This document shows positions 1-8,749 of a stretch of 64,000 nucleotides of DNA, one piece after another. The position numbers and the translations under genes are program-made. The notes beneath the pieces were generated by a model. That model searched no databases and was not told where the DNA came from. It was given only the letters and a program-made list of their open reading frames with translations. Position 1 is the first letter of the stretch. Every line of letters begins with the position of its first letter. Origin of the DNA: CAVVIO01 sp963748095 (GTDB taxonomy: Bacteria; Bacteroidota; Bacteroidia; Bacteroidales; UBA10428); the NCBI GenBank assembly GCA_963748095.1, contig CAVVIO010000016.1, positions 62,001 through 126,000 of the forward strand. The letters are read 5' to 3'.

Positions 1-1433
1 TTATCGGGCAGGTTCAATACTAAAATATTTGTTTTATCGTATCCCAGGTCTTTATTATTTACATATTTCAGTTGCTTCCTTATTGTTATCATACAGGTTA
101 TTAAAGCAATTGATATAATAAACTGAAGAATAACCAAAATACTTTTTAAAGATATTCTTCCTTGATTTCCTGAAAAATGTCTGTGTTTAAAAATTTCAAG
201 TGGCCGTTGTGAAGAGAAGGAAACTGCAGAATAACTCCCGGCAAGAAGAAATGTGAAGATAAATGTACCTCCAACAATTAAAATTGTCTGAATATTGAAA
301 TAATTAAAATGAATATCGGAACGAAGAAACCGATTAAACAGAGGCGCAACATTTTCTATAATAATTATGGCTATCAGCAAAGCAAACATGCAAATAGTTG
401 CGACTTCAGTCATATATTGAAAAAACAAATGCTTTTTAGTTGCCCCCAGTGTCTTTTTTATTCCCACTTCTGCAGAACGTATAGCCGATTTGGTTGTAAA
501 CAGGATAATAAAATTTAAACAGGCAACGATCAGAATTAAGAATGCGATCAATCCAAGAATATAAACACTCGATTTCTCCCGGTTTTCATCCAATTCAAAC
601 GACATACCGGTAGTAAAGTGAATACTTCGTAACGGTTGCAATTTATGAATAAAGGCTTCAACCGGAGGCCCGAATGCATTTTTAAGGTATTTCGATGCTA
701 CTGGCTGTAACTTTCTTTCTACTGTATTTTTATCGTTTGCATTTGTAAGTTTCACATACACCCAGCTTCCAAAAAACTTCCCTCCTTTTAGTCTGCTGAA
801 GAAATCATTGAAATGCCCGTTTGCCGATAATAAGTAATTAAATTGAAAATGGGTATTCGGTTGTAATGGCCGGACAATCCCTTTAATAGTGTAATATCCG
901 ATACTGTCCCATCCGGTTATTCCATCTATCGACTTAAAATATATTTCTTTTCCTACTGGATCCTCACCCGGGAAAAGCTTTGCGGCCTCTTTTTCAGTAA
1001 TAAACATGGTATTGGGAGTTCCTAAATCCGATGGATCTCCTTTAAGTACTTTTACAGAGAACATGCGGATGAAACTCGTATCGGCAACAAGAATATCATT
1101 TATCTCACGGGGAATATTTTTCAGATTAACATATGCTGTATTAAACTTTACAAAAGCTGTTGCGTCTTCCACTTCAGGCATATCATTCAAAAGGCCTTCC
1201 CGGAAACAATAAAACGTTCTGGCCCTGAAATTCCCGCCTTGTAATTTGGAAATTATTCTGAATTTCCGGTTTGAATCATTGATCTGTTTATCATAATTTA
1301 ATTCATACACTACAAAGGCAAAGACATATATGGATACAGCCATTCCTATTGCCAGCCCCAGTACGTTCAGAAAAGTTGACTCCAGATCTTTAAATAAATT
1401 CCGAAAAGTAATTTTTAGTATGTGTCTTATCAT
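1..1433 (-). CDS. ABC transporter permease, MacB/FtsX type (C-terminus off window)
   Basis: An uninterrupted minus-strand frame runs from the ATG at 1433 off the left edge (477 codons visible; I checked the frame for stops). The N-terminus (MIRHILKITFRNLFKDLES) and first membrane helix resemble the two downstream-numbered permeases. A long periplasmic MacB_PCD-like region follows, then an FtsX-type helix cluster (around residues 280-400) including a 'VGIKKTLGATKKHLFFQYM' motif typical of this family. It is the third permease after the ATPase in a minus-strand operon and would act in the inner membrane as part of an exporter or envelope-remodelling ABC complex. Substrate unknown. The roughly 300 C-terminal residues (second FtsX domain) lie outside the window. 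Confidence 0.85.
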   Translation of the reverse strand, partial: MIRHILKITFRNLFKDLESTFLNVLGLAIGMAVSIYVFAFVVYELNYDKQINDSNRKFRIISKLQGGNFRARTFYCFREGLLNDMPEVEDATAFVKFNTAYVNLKNIPREINDILVADTSFIRMFSVKVLKGDPSDLGTPNTMFITEKEAAKLFPGEDPVGKEIYFKSIDGITGWDSIGYYTIKGIVRPLQPNTHFQFNYLLSANGHFNDFFSRLKGGKFFGSWVYVKLTNANDKNTVERKLQPVASKYLKNAFGPPVEAFIHKLQPLRSIHFTTGMSFELDENREKSSVYILGLIAFLILIVACLNFIILFTTKSAIRSAEVGIKKTLGATKKHLFFQYMTEVATICMFALLIAIIIIENVAPLFNRFLRSDIHFNYFNIQTILIVGGTFIFTFLLAGSYSAVSFSSQRPLEIFKHRHFSGNQGRISLKSILVILQFIISIALITCMITIRKQLKYVNNKDLGYDKTNILVLNLPD

Positions 1434-1462
1434 AGTTTTTCGTTGAGATTTCCGAAGGTTTT

Positions 1463-1497
1463 AAGACTTCCGAAGTTTTAAAAACTTCGGAAGTCTT
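1463..1497. repeat. Intercistronic palindrome, copy 1
   Basis: Perfect palindrome with 17-nt arms (AAGACTTCCGAAGTTTT, one central base, then the reverse complement). It fills the gap between two permease genes of the ABC operon. The same sequence occurs at 3883-3917, 6352-6386 and 45001-45034. As RNA it forms a long uninterrupted hairpin, so it could act as an mRNA-stability or attenuation element, or be a REP-like mobile palindrome. Confidence 0.85.
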
Positions 1498-1500
1498 GTC

Positions 1501-3870
1501 TTATTCATACCTCAGCGCCTCCACCGGATTCCTGCTGGCCGAACGGTAACTTTGCCAGCTTACTGCCAGGAGCGCTATAATCAGGGTAATTATTCCCGCC
1601 AGTGCAAATACCCACCAGCTTAAATCTGTTTTGTATGCAAAATTCTGAAGCCATTTGTTCATTGCATAATATACAACCGGACAAGCAATTACAAATGCAA
1701 TGAATACCCATTTAACAGTATCTTTCGACAGCATCATAATAATTTCAACTGTTTTTGCACCGTTTGTTTTGCGTATCCCTATTTCCTTGGTGCGTTGTTT
1801 TCCTATAAATGTGGTAAGTGCAAATAATCCCAAACATGCAACAATTATAGCCAGAATAGTAAAATATCCGACCACCGTATTTATTCTCTCAAAATTTCTG
1901 TAATCTTTATCAATTTCATCATTTGCGAAGAAAAAGTCCAGTTCTTTGGAAGGCTCAACATTTAACCATTTTTTCTTCAGCATATTTATCACATTTAACA
2001 TTTCGCCGGGCTTAACGCGAATGGAAATATATTGGGAATATTTCAGATCAATGTCTTTGCTGACATAGTGGAGTAGAGGCTGAATTTTCCTGTTTAATCC
2101 CATGTAATAGAAGTCATCAACAACACCTGCAATTTTAAGCGGACTACCAGTTTTTAAGCTGGTATGCAAAATATCGCCAACTGCCGATTTTACCTCCAGT
2201 TGATCCAACGCAGTTTTATTTATTACCACATCATTACTGTCAAAGACAAAATCTTTATCATACAGGTTTCCCTCAATAAATTTAATCCCGTATGTTTTAA
2301 AATAATCTTTGCTAACACCGCCATGTCTCATGTGAATCGATTCCACCTGAGACCAGTATTCCGGGTAGAAGTTGTTATAATTTTCAACATATCTTCCCGG
2401 AACGATTTGTGATGTTGCATAACTCAATATTCTGGTATCATTCTCTAATCCGTCCAATATGAATTTGAATTTTTTTAATGCGGCATCCTGATCCTTGTAT
2501 TTCCATTTATTTGTTTCTATCACAACTACGTTATCCTTATCAAAATTTAGTTTATGATGCTTCATGTACAGGATTTGTTTTTTCATGATCAATGTTCCTG
2601 CAATTAAAATAATGGAAAGGGTAAGCTGAAAGATAACCATTGCACTTCTGAATCTGCCGGCTCCCTTGCCTGAAGTAATTTCTTTTTTTAAGGAAGGGAT
2701 GATTTTAAACCGTGCCAGCACCCATGCCGGAATTATTCCCGAAAGTAATCCTGAAAGCATCCATAAACCAAGTAACATGGGAATAGTCAGAAATATTTTA
2801 CTATAATTAAGAGCCAGGTTTGTTTCAAACATTTTATTAAAAACAGGCAACAGAACTTCGGTCAGGACAACCGCTAAAAACAGTCCCAGAAAACTTATCA
2901 GTAAGGATTCTCCTAAAAACTGATTTATAATATTTTTCTTGTTAGCTCCTAATATTTTCCGCAAACCTACCTCCGGGGACCTTTTTATGGAGCTTGCAGT
3001 AGAAAGGTTGATGAAATTAATGGATGCTATTAACAAGACTCCTAGTGCAATACATATCAGAATATATACAAATGCTTTATTATCTGTTGTTTTTGCATGT
3101 AATTCATTTAATGGCAACAAATTAAGTCTGGGTTTTTTATTATTTCCGGTTAAGAAATGGTCCTCAACCTCCTTTTGAATTTTATCTTCAAGTACTTTCG
3201 GATCAGCCTTCGGATCTAACTGGATATATGTTTGCGAAAAGGTGTTGTACCAGTCGTGAACCTGATTTAACCAGGGCGATAATTCAAATCCTGTTTCATA
3301 CGACACAGCCATATCAAATTTTATGGACGAATTATCAGGTATATTATCCATTACGCCTGTTATCAGCAGACTGTGTTTTCCGAAATCGACATCCAGACTT
3401 TTGCCTACGGGGTTTTCATTCCCGAAGTATATATTCGCGATTTTTTTGGAAATAACAACACTGTTTTTTTCGGCTAACGGATTTTCAGGACTTCCATAAA
3501 TAAAAGGAAAAGTAAAAATACTGAAAAAACCGGTATCTACGTAACGTACATCCTGCATCAGCTCCTTATCTTTATAGGAGATCATATGCCCCGACCAGTC
3601 GAGATAGCGGCTCCCGTTTATAATTTCAGGATAATCTTCCAGTAACCGGGGTAATAACAGTCCCTTTGTAAATTCCATGTCGTTTTCGCAAATACGGTAA
3701 ATGTTTTTCCCGTTTTTCTGGAATTTATCAAATGTCAGTTCATTATATACATAGAGAAGCAAAAGAATAAATGCAGATATCCCTACGCTTAAACCGATGA
3801 TGTTTATAAAAGAAAATGTTTTATTTCTTGATAAATACCGAAATGCTGTTTTGAAATAATTTTTTATCAT
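1501..3870 (-). CDS. ABC transporter permease, MacB/FtsX type
   Basis: 789 aa, the usual length of the Bacteroidota double-FtsX permeases (about 780-810 aa). An N-terminal helix (FINIIGLSVGISAFILLLLY) is followed by a MacB_PCD-like periplasmic domain (about 50-250), an FtsX cluster (about 265-400) with 'EVGLRKILGANKKNIINQFL', a second periplasmic domain, and a second FtsX cluster (about 665-789) with 'TKEIGIRKTNGA' and the family-typical C-terminus 'NPVEALRYE'. Second permease of the minus-strand operon headed by the ATPase at 6400-7086. The two flanking gaps each hold the same 35-bp palindrome. Presumably assembles with the ATPase and sister permeases. Substrate unknown; family relatives move lipoproteins, peptides or act mechanically on the envelope. 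Confidence 0.92.
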   Translation of the reverse strand: MIKNYFKTAFRYLSRNKTFSFINIIGLSVGISAFILLLLYVYNELTFDKFQKNGKNIYRICENDMEFTKGLLLPRLLEDYPEIINGSRYLDWSGHMISYKDKELMQDVRYVDTGFFSIFTFPFIYGSPENPLAEKNSVVISKKIANIYFGNENPVGKSLDVDFGKHSLLITGVMDNIPDNSSIKFDMAVSYETGFELSPWLNQVHDWYNTFSQTYIQLDPKADPKVLEDKIQKEVEDHFLTGNNKKPRLNLLPLNELHAKTTDNKAFVYILICIALGVLLIASINFINLSTASSIKRSPEVGLRKILGANKKNIINQFLGESLLISFLGLFLAVVLTEVLLPVFNKMFETNLALNYSKIFLTIPMLLGLWMLSGLLSGIIPAWVLARFKIIPSLKKEITSGKGAGRFRSAMVIFQLTLSIILIAGTLIMKKQILYMKHHKLNFDKDNVVVIETNKWKYKDQDAALKKFKFILDGLENDTRILSYATSQIVPGRYVENYNNFYPEYWSQVESIHMRHGGVSKDYFKTYGIKFIEGNLYDKDFVFDSNDVVINKTALDQLEVKSAVGDILHTSLKTGSPLKIAGVVDDFYYMGLNRKIQPLLHYVSKDIDLKYSQYISIRVKPGEMLNVINMLKKKWLNVEPSKELDFFFANDEIDKDYRNFERINTVVGYFTILAIIVACLGLFALTTFIGKQRTKEIGIRKTNGAKTVEIIMMLSKDTVKWVFIAFVIACPVVYYAMNKWLQNFAYKTDLSWWVFALAGIITLIIALLAVSWQSYRSASRNPVEALRYE

Positions 3871-3882
3871 GGTTTTTACTTT

Positions 3883-3917
3883 AAGACTTCCGAAGTTTTA
3901 AAAACTTCGGAAGTCTT
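3883..3917. repeat. Intercistronic palindrome, copy 2
   Basis: Identical to the palindrome at 1463-1497 (17-nt perfect arms, one central base), lying 10 nt past the stop codon of the upstream permease (3928-6330) on the minus strand. Confidence 0.85.
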
Positions 3918-3927
3918 GTTAATTAAT

Positions 3928-6330
3928 TTACTCATACCTCAGCGCCTCCACCGGATTAGTCCTGGCAGATTTAATTATTCGATAACCAATTGTTATAAAT
4001 GCAATTACAAATGCAATTATCAATCCTGTCAGAAAATCCAATGGCTGTAGATTTATCCTGTAATAAAAGTTCTGTAACCAGTTTCTGGCAATGAAATATA
4101 TTAGTAGCCAACTGATAAGGGCCGAAATAAATACAAGAAGAATAAATTCCCTGGAAACAAGATAGAAAATACTTGCGACTGATGCCCCCATGATTTTACG
4201 AATTCCGATCTCTTTTGTCCGTTGTTCAATTGTAAAAGACACGAGTCCAAACAATCCTAACGATGCAATGACAAGAGCAAGTATGGTAAAAAGAACCGAT
4301 AGCCGGGCATTTTGTCTTTCATCTTTATATTTACTTGCAAAATCCTGATCCATGAAAAAATACTGAAACGGTTTATCCGGGGCATATTCATTCCAAGCTT
4401 CTTCAACTTTTTTTATGGTATTAGCTGTAACTTTTTTTGACAATCTGACGCTGATGTAGCCATAATTTCTGTTTTCACCTTTTGGTCTGAAGATATAAGG
4501 ACTGATTTCGCTGCGAAGCGATTCGAAATTAAAATTTTTCACTACTCCGATAATCGTTTGTTTATCATTTCCACTAATTAACATGGTAGAATTAGGATCA
4601 GGGAGATTTAACTGTTTTAGGGTATTTTCATTGATAATACAAGCATCTTTATCGGTTGCAAAAGATTTATTGAAGAATCTTCCTGAAAATAACTGAATGC
4701 TGTAAGTGTCGAAAAAATCATTGTCTACATAATTTATTTTAAAATCGATTACTTCACCCGGATTATTTTCGACTGTGTATGTCAGACCCTGTTGACTGTG
4801 TCCGGGAACTGCTGTAGATGCCGTTACTTTACTTATCTCAGGCATCTCAGTAAGTGTGTTTTTAAAGGCATTTATACTGCCACCTATTGCTCCTGCATTG
4901 GTAATTACTAAAAGCCGGTCCTTATCGAAACCAAGATCCTTATTAATCATAAACCTTATTTGCCTCACCATAATAATGGTCCCGACAATTAATAATATGG
5001 AAATTGAAAATTGAATAACGACAAGAATATTTCTCATCCTGCTCTTTTTTAAGGAGCCACTGAGCTTTTCTTTAAGGACAATGTAAGGATTGAAAGATGA
5101 CAGAATGAATGCAGGGTAACTTCCAGCAAGCAGACCTACAAACACAGACAATATAATTAGTAAAGGAATAGTAAAATAGTTTGAGAATAAATTTAAATCC
5201 AATTTAGCTCCCAAAAGATTATTTAAGTAGGGAAGAATATTTTCAGTAATTATAACTGCTAAAACTAATGATATTATTGACAGCAACACCGACTCTGTTA
5301 AAAATTGCCTGATAAGCATTCTTCTCGATGACCCGCTCACTTTTTTTATTCCTACTTCCTTGGCCCTTTTTGAAGCCTGGGCAACAGAAAGATTCATAAA
5401 ATTAATCACGGCAATAATAATGATCAAAAGAGCAATGCTTCCAAAAATATATAAATACTTTGGATTAATTGCAGGCTTTGTTTGCTGTGTGATAGTGGGA
5501 TCAAAATGTATTTTCCTTAAAGGTTGTAAATAGATTCTATACTTATTTTTTGCAATAAAATCTTCGATAGATATTCCAAGTTGTTGTTGAACAATTGGGC
5601 CAATATATTTACGGACTATTTCCGGCATTTTGGCATTTACCGATTCAGGTTTTGTTAGTGGTTTCAATAATATATAAGTAACAAAGCTGTTGTTTCCCCA
5701 ATTATCTTCTGATATTCCTTTATAAGTAATTAAAGATGCTATCATGTTTGCGCTAAAATGTGAAGTTTCAGGAATATCAGCCATTACTCCTGTAATTCTG
5801 AAAGGAATGCTGTCATTTCCAATAAATAGTGATTTGTTAATCGGGTCATTATCACCGAATAATTTTTTAGCCGTTGATTCGGATATTACCAACGTATGAG
5901 GCTCCCGAAGTGCCGTATTCTTATTACCTTTTACAATCGGTATGGAAAACATATTAAAAAATGAAGAATCGGATGCAATAAAGCCCCGTTCAACAAAACT
6001 TTTATCCTGATTTTTTACAATTACCTCAGGTATCACCATCATTCTGTCGAAATCTTCTACTTCAGGAAATTCTTTTAGCAGGGTAGGTCCCAAGGGCGGT
6101 GATGAAATGGCATAACTCACTTCCCGGTCACCAACTATTCCATTAATAACTGCCCTGTAAATTCTGTCCTCTTTTTTATTAAACCGATCATAACTTAGCT
6201 CGTGAATAATAAAAAGAGCAATAATCAAACTACAGGAAATACCAATCGATAACCCGATAATATTTATCAGTAAATACCCTTTTTGCCTGTTCAGTGCGCG
6301 AATGCTATGTTTGAAAAATTTATTTATCAT
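3928..6330 (-). CDS. ABC transporter permease, MacB/FtsX type
   Basis: 800 aa. Same architecture as its operon neighbour: N-terminal helix (YLLINIIGLSIGISCSLIIA), periplasmic MacB_PCD-like domain, FtsX cluster around 300-420 with 'RAKEVGIKKVSGSSRRMLI', second periplasmic domain, and C-terminal FtsX cluster with 'TKEIGIRKIMGASVASIFY' and terminal 'NPVEALRYE'. First permease after the ATPase (about 70-nt gap holding a palindrome). Divergence from the sister permease is high apart from the FtsX motifs, so the three permeases are old paralogues, not recent copies. Inner membrane; probable heteromeric exporter or envelope-stress transporter. Substrate cannot be read from the sequence. Confidence 0.92.
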   Translation of the reverse strand: MINKFFKHSIRALNRQKGYLLINIIGLSIGISCSLIIALFIIHELSYDRFNKKEDRIYRAVINGIVGDREVSYAISSPPLGPTLLKEFPEVEDFDRMMVIPEVIVKNQDKSFVERGFIASDSSFFNMFSIPIVKGNKNTALREPHTLVISESTAKKLFGDNDPINKSLFIGNDSIPFRITGVMADIPETSHFSANMIASLITYKGISEDNWGNNSFVTYILLKPLTKPESVNAKMPEIVRKYIGPIVQQQLGISIEDFIAKNKYRIYLQPLRKIHFDPTITQQTKPAINPKYLYIFGSIALLIIIIAVINFMNLSVAQASKRAKEVGIKKVSGSSRRMLIRQFLTESVLLSIISLVLAVIITENILPYLNNLLGAKLDLNLFSNYFTIPLLIILSVFVGLLAGSYPAFILSSFNPYIVLKEKLSGSLKKSRMRNILVVIQFSISILLIVGTIIMVRQIRFMINKDLGFDKDRLLVITNAGAIGGSINAFKNTLTEMPEISKVTASTAVPGHSQQGLTYTVENNPGEVIDFKINYVDNDFFDTYSIQLFSGRFFNKSFATDKDACIINENTLKQLNLPDPNSTMLISGNDKQTIIGVVKNFNFESLRSEISPYIFRPKGENRNYGYISVRLSKKVTANTIKKVEEAWNEYAPDKPFQYFFMDQDFASKYKDERQNARLSVLFTILALVIASLGLFGLVSFTIEQRTKEIGIRKIMGASVASIFYLVSREFILLVFISALISWLLIYFIARNWLQNFYYRINLQPLDFLTGLIIAFVIAFITIGYRIIKSARTNPVEALRYE

Positions 6331-6351
6331 AGTTTTTTTTAAGACTTTTGA

Positions 6352-6386
6352 AAGACTTTCGAAGTTTTAAAAACTTCGGAAGTCTT
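6352..6386. repeat. Intercistronic palindrome, copy 3 (one arm mismatched)
   Basis: Third copy of the palindrome, between the ATPase and first permease genes. The right arm is exact and the left arm has one substitution (AAGACTTTC instead of AAGACTTCC). A partial extra left half (AAGACTTTTG) sits just before it, suggesting slippage or imperfect insertion. Confidence 0.75.
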
Positions 6387-6399
6387 GATATTGATCTAT

Positions 6400-7086
6400 C
6401 TACAGAATATTCTTTTTAATATTCTCCGTCACAATATGCCCGTCAAACAAATGAACGATCCGGTTGGCCCGTTCGGCATGGGCAGGCGAGTGGGTGACCA
6501 TTACGATGGTAGTGCCCCCTGTATTTAATTCTTCAAGAAGTTTCATCACTTCTTCTCCATTGGCGGAATCGAGGTTACCTGTCGGCTCATCGGCCAGTAT
6601 GAGTTTGGGATTGGTTACCACTGCCCTTGCCACGGCTACACGTTGCTGTTGTCCGCCTGACAATTGTTGGGGAAAATGTTTCCGGCGGTGGGATATCTGC
6701 ATCCGTTCCAGCACATCATTTACTTTCTTTTTCCGCTCCGACGCTTTCATCTTTAAATACAACAGCGGCAGCTCCACATTCTCATACACGTTCAGTTCAT
6801 CTATCAGGTTGAAACTCTGAAATACAAAACCGATATTTCCTTTACGCATGCCGGTACGCTGGCTTTCGCGAAAACGGGAGACTTCTTTTCCGTCGAACCA
6901 GTATTTTCCGTCACTGGGATTGTCAAGCAGTCCTACAATGTTTAGCAATGTTGACTTGCCACATCCTGATGGTCCCATAATTGCCAGGAATTCGCCGTTG
7001 TTTATCTCAAGGTCCACTTTATCCAGTGCAGTGGTCTCAATTTCATCTGTCCTGAATACTTTTTTTAGTTGTTCTGTTTTAATCAT
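6400..7086 (-). CDS. ABC transporter ATP-binding protein (LolD/MacB-type)
   Basis: 228 aa, full length for LolD/FtsE-class ATPases. Walker A 'GPSGCGKST' (residues 38-46), Q-loop in 'GFVFQSFNLIDELNVYENV', ABC signature 'QQLSGGQQQRVAVARA' (about 140-155), Walker B plus D-loop 'LILADEPTGNLDS' (about 162-174) and H-loop 'MVTHSP'. It hydrolyses ATP to drive the MacB/FtsX-type permeases encoded immediately downstream on the same strand. First gene of the operon. A sigma-54 -24/-12 element lies about 30 nt upstream and two enhancer-like palindromes lie farther up, so transcription is probably activated by the divergent NtrC-type regulator. Confidence 0.95.
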   Translation of the reverse strand: MIKTEQLKKVFRTDEIETTALDKVDLEINNGEFLAIMGPSGCGKSTLLNIVGLLDNPSDGKYWFDGKEVSRFRESQRTGMRKGNIGFVFQSFNLIDELNVYENVELPLLYLKMKASERKKKVNDVLERMQISHRRKHFPQQLSGGQQQRVAVARAVVTNPKLILADEPTGNLDSANGEEVMKLLEELNTGGTTIVMVTHSPAHAERANRIVHLFDGHIVTENIKKNIL

Positions 7087-7116
7087 AATGAATGGTTTTT
7101 ATGTCCCTGCTTTTAA

Positions 7117-7132
7117 TTCAACTATAATGCCA
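7117..7132 (-). promoter_or_regulatory. Sigma-54 (RpoN) promoter of the ABC operon
   Basis: On the minus strand TGGCAT-N5-TTGAA (7132 down to 7117), against the -24/-12 consensus TGGCAC-N5-TTGCA: exact spacing, invariant GG kept, one change in each half. Transcription would start near 7105, about 20 nt before the ATPase ATG at 7086. The divergently encoded sigma-54 activator makes this functional reading likely. Confidence 0.65.
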
Positions 7133-7195
7133 TTTATATTAATTATTTCTTTGTGTGATAGTTAAGCAATTTATTTTAAAAAATCAATAAAAAAA

Positions 7196-7234
7196 TGTTC
7201 AGAATCTGAACACAAGCTGTTAATAATTTGAACG
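7196..7234. promoter_or_regulatory. Two tandem enhancer-like palindromes (probable NtrC-type UAS)
   Basis: Site 1 (7196-7212) is a perfect 17-bp palindrome, TGTTCAGAATCTGAACA. Site 2 (7218-7234), TGTTAATAATTTGAACG, matches it at 13 of 17 positions. Centres are 22 bp apart, two helical turns on the same face. They lie about 65-115 bp upstream of the sigma-54 promoter, where bacterial enhancer-binding proteins usually bind. Probable target of the regulator at 7324-8697, which could also autoregulate from here. Confidence 0.6.
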
Positions 7235-7323
7235 ATTACTTTACTTTTGAATAGATATCATCTTACTTCATTATAACTATTTATAATCTTCGGGAAAAGT
7301 ACCCGCAGAAAAATTACCTGAAT

Positions 7324-8697
7324 ATGCCCCAACAAAAAGGAAATATTTTAATAATTGACGATAATAAACAAATTCTCGATTCTCTTAAAATACTTCTTAA
7401 GTCAGAATTCGGAAAGGTCGAAACCATAAGGAATCCAAATCTTATTCCCGAAAAGCTCCGGTCCGAAAACTACGATGTGATCCTGCTGGACATGAACTTT
7501 ACAGCCAGCATTAACTCCGGGAACGAAGGAATCTACTGGTTGAAGGAAATCCTGAAAACTGATCCGCTTGCCGTGGTAATTCTTATAACTGCTTACGGTG
7601 ATATTGAACTGGCTGTAAAAGCCATAAAAGAAGGGGCTACCGATTTTATCACCAAACCATGGGATACGGAAAAGCTGCTGATTACCCTGAATACTGCCTG
7701 TAAGCTGCGGGAATCGAAAATACAGGTAAGTCACTTAAAAAATCAACAGCAACAACTAACGGAAGATATCGACCGGCACTATACCATGTTTACCGGAAAT
7801 TCTCCTTCCATGAAAAAAGTGTATAATGTGATCGATAAAGTTGCCGGCACCGATGCCAATGTGATTATCTTAGGGGAAAACGGAACAGGCAAAGAGCTGG
7901 TGGCCCGCGAAATTCACCGGAAATCAAACAGGGCGAAAGATGTATTCATCGGGGTTGATATGACCGCATTGAGTGAAACCCTTTTCGAAAGTGAGATGTT
8001 CGGGCATGTAAAAGGAGCATTCACAGATGCGCATGAAGATCGTCCCGGCAGGTTCGAAACCGCTTCGGGAGGCACACTTTTCCTGGATGAGATCGGAAAC
8101 CTGCCATTATCTATCCAGTCGAAACTGTTGACAGCTATACAAAACAGGGAGATATACAGGTTAGGCTCCAACAAGGTTGTTCCTGTTGATATACGATTAA
8201 TTACAGCTACCAACAAAAATATTTCCGGAATGGTGGAACAGCACCTTTTTCGCGAAGATCTTCTGTACAGGATCAATACTATTCAGATTGAAATACCCCC
8301 TCTTCGGAATCGTCGTGAGGATATCCCGGGACTGGCCGACTGGTTTCTGAAGCAATATTCCTGCAAATACGGAAAACCCCATTTGAAGATAACACCCGAC
8401 GGATATGAAAAATTGATCAATTATCGCTGGCCGGGAAATGTACGTGAATTAAAACACACCATAGAAAAAGCCGTGATATTAAGTGACTCTGCAATACTGA
8501 CAGCTAATGACTTTTATTTCGGAAACGATATATCCGACAAATTATCCGATTCGCTAATATTAAGTGATATTGAAAAACAGGCCATTGCCAGTGCCCTGGA
8601 AAAATCGGGAGGAAATATTGTAAAGGCTGCTAAAATGCTCCATATTTCGAGGACAACACTTTATTCGAAAATCGAAAAATACAACCTGAATGAATGA
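7324..8697 (+). CDS. Sigma-54-dependent response regulator, NtrC family
   Basis: 457 aa. Receiver domain (about 1-125) with acidic pair 'IDDN', phospho-acceptor Asp56 in 'VILLDMNF' and conserved Lys in 'FITKPWD'. AAA+ sigma-54 interaction domain (about 150-385) with Walker A 'GENGTGKE', Walker B 'GGTLFLDEI', arginine-finger region and 'RWPGNVRELKH'. The sigma-54-contacting loop reads GAFTDA instead of GAFTGA. A C-terminal Fis-type helix-turn-helix follows (about 410-457, 'NIVKAAKMLHISRTTLYSKI'). Activates sigma-54 holoenzyme from enhancer sites by ATP hydrolysis when phosphorylated by the kinase encoded 52 nt downstream. Divergent from the ABC operon, its most likely target. Confidence 0.95.
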   Translation: MPQQKGNILIIDDNKQILDSLKILLKSEFGKVETIRNPNLIPEKLRSENYDVILLDMNFTASINSGNEGIYWLKEILKTDPLAVVILITAYGDIELAVKAIKEGATDFITKPWDTEKLLITLNTACKLRESKIQVSHLKNQQQQLTEDIDRHYTMFTGNSPSMKKVYNVIDKVAGTDANVIILGENGTGKELVAREIHRKSNRAKDVFIGVDMTALSETLFESEMFGHVKGAFTDAHEDRPGRFETASGGTLFLDEIGNLPLSIQSKLLTAIQNREIYRLGSNKVVPVDIRLITATNKNISGMVEQHLFREDLLYRINTIQIEIPPLRNRREDIPGLADWFLKQYSCKYGKPHLKITPDGYEKLINYRWPGNVRELKHTIEKAVILSDSAILTANDFYFGNDISDKLSDSLILSDIEKQAIASALEKSGGNIVKAAKMLHISRTTLYSKIEKYNLNE

Positions 8698-8749
8698 TAT
8701 TATAATTTTTAAAGATGAATCAATAATAAAATCCTAAAAATCCAATTTT

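Noticed and set aside
6464..7165. Plus-strand frames opposite the ABC ATPase
   Set aside because: Shadows of the conserved ATPase codons on the other strand, with no signal of their own.
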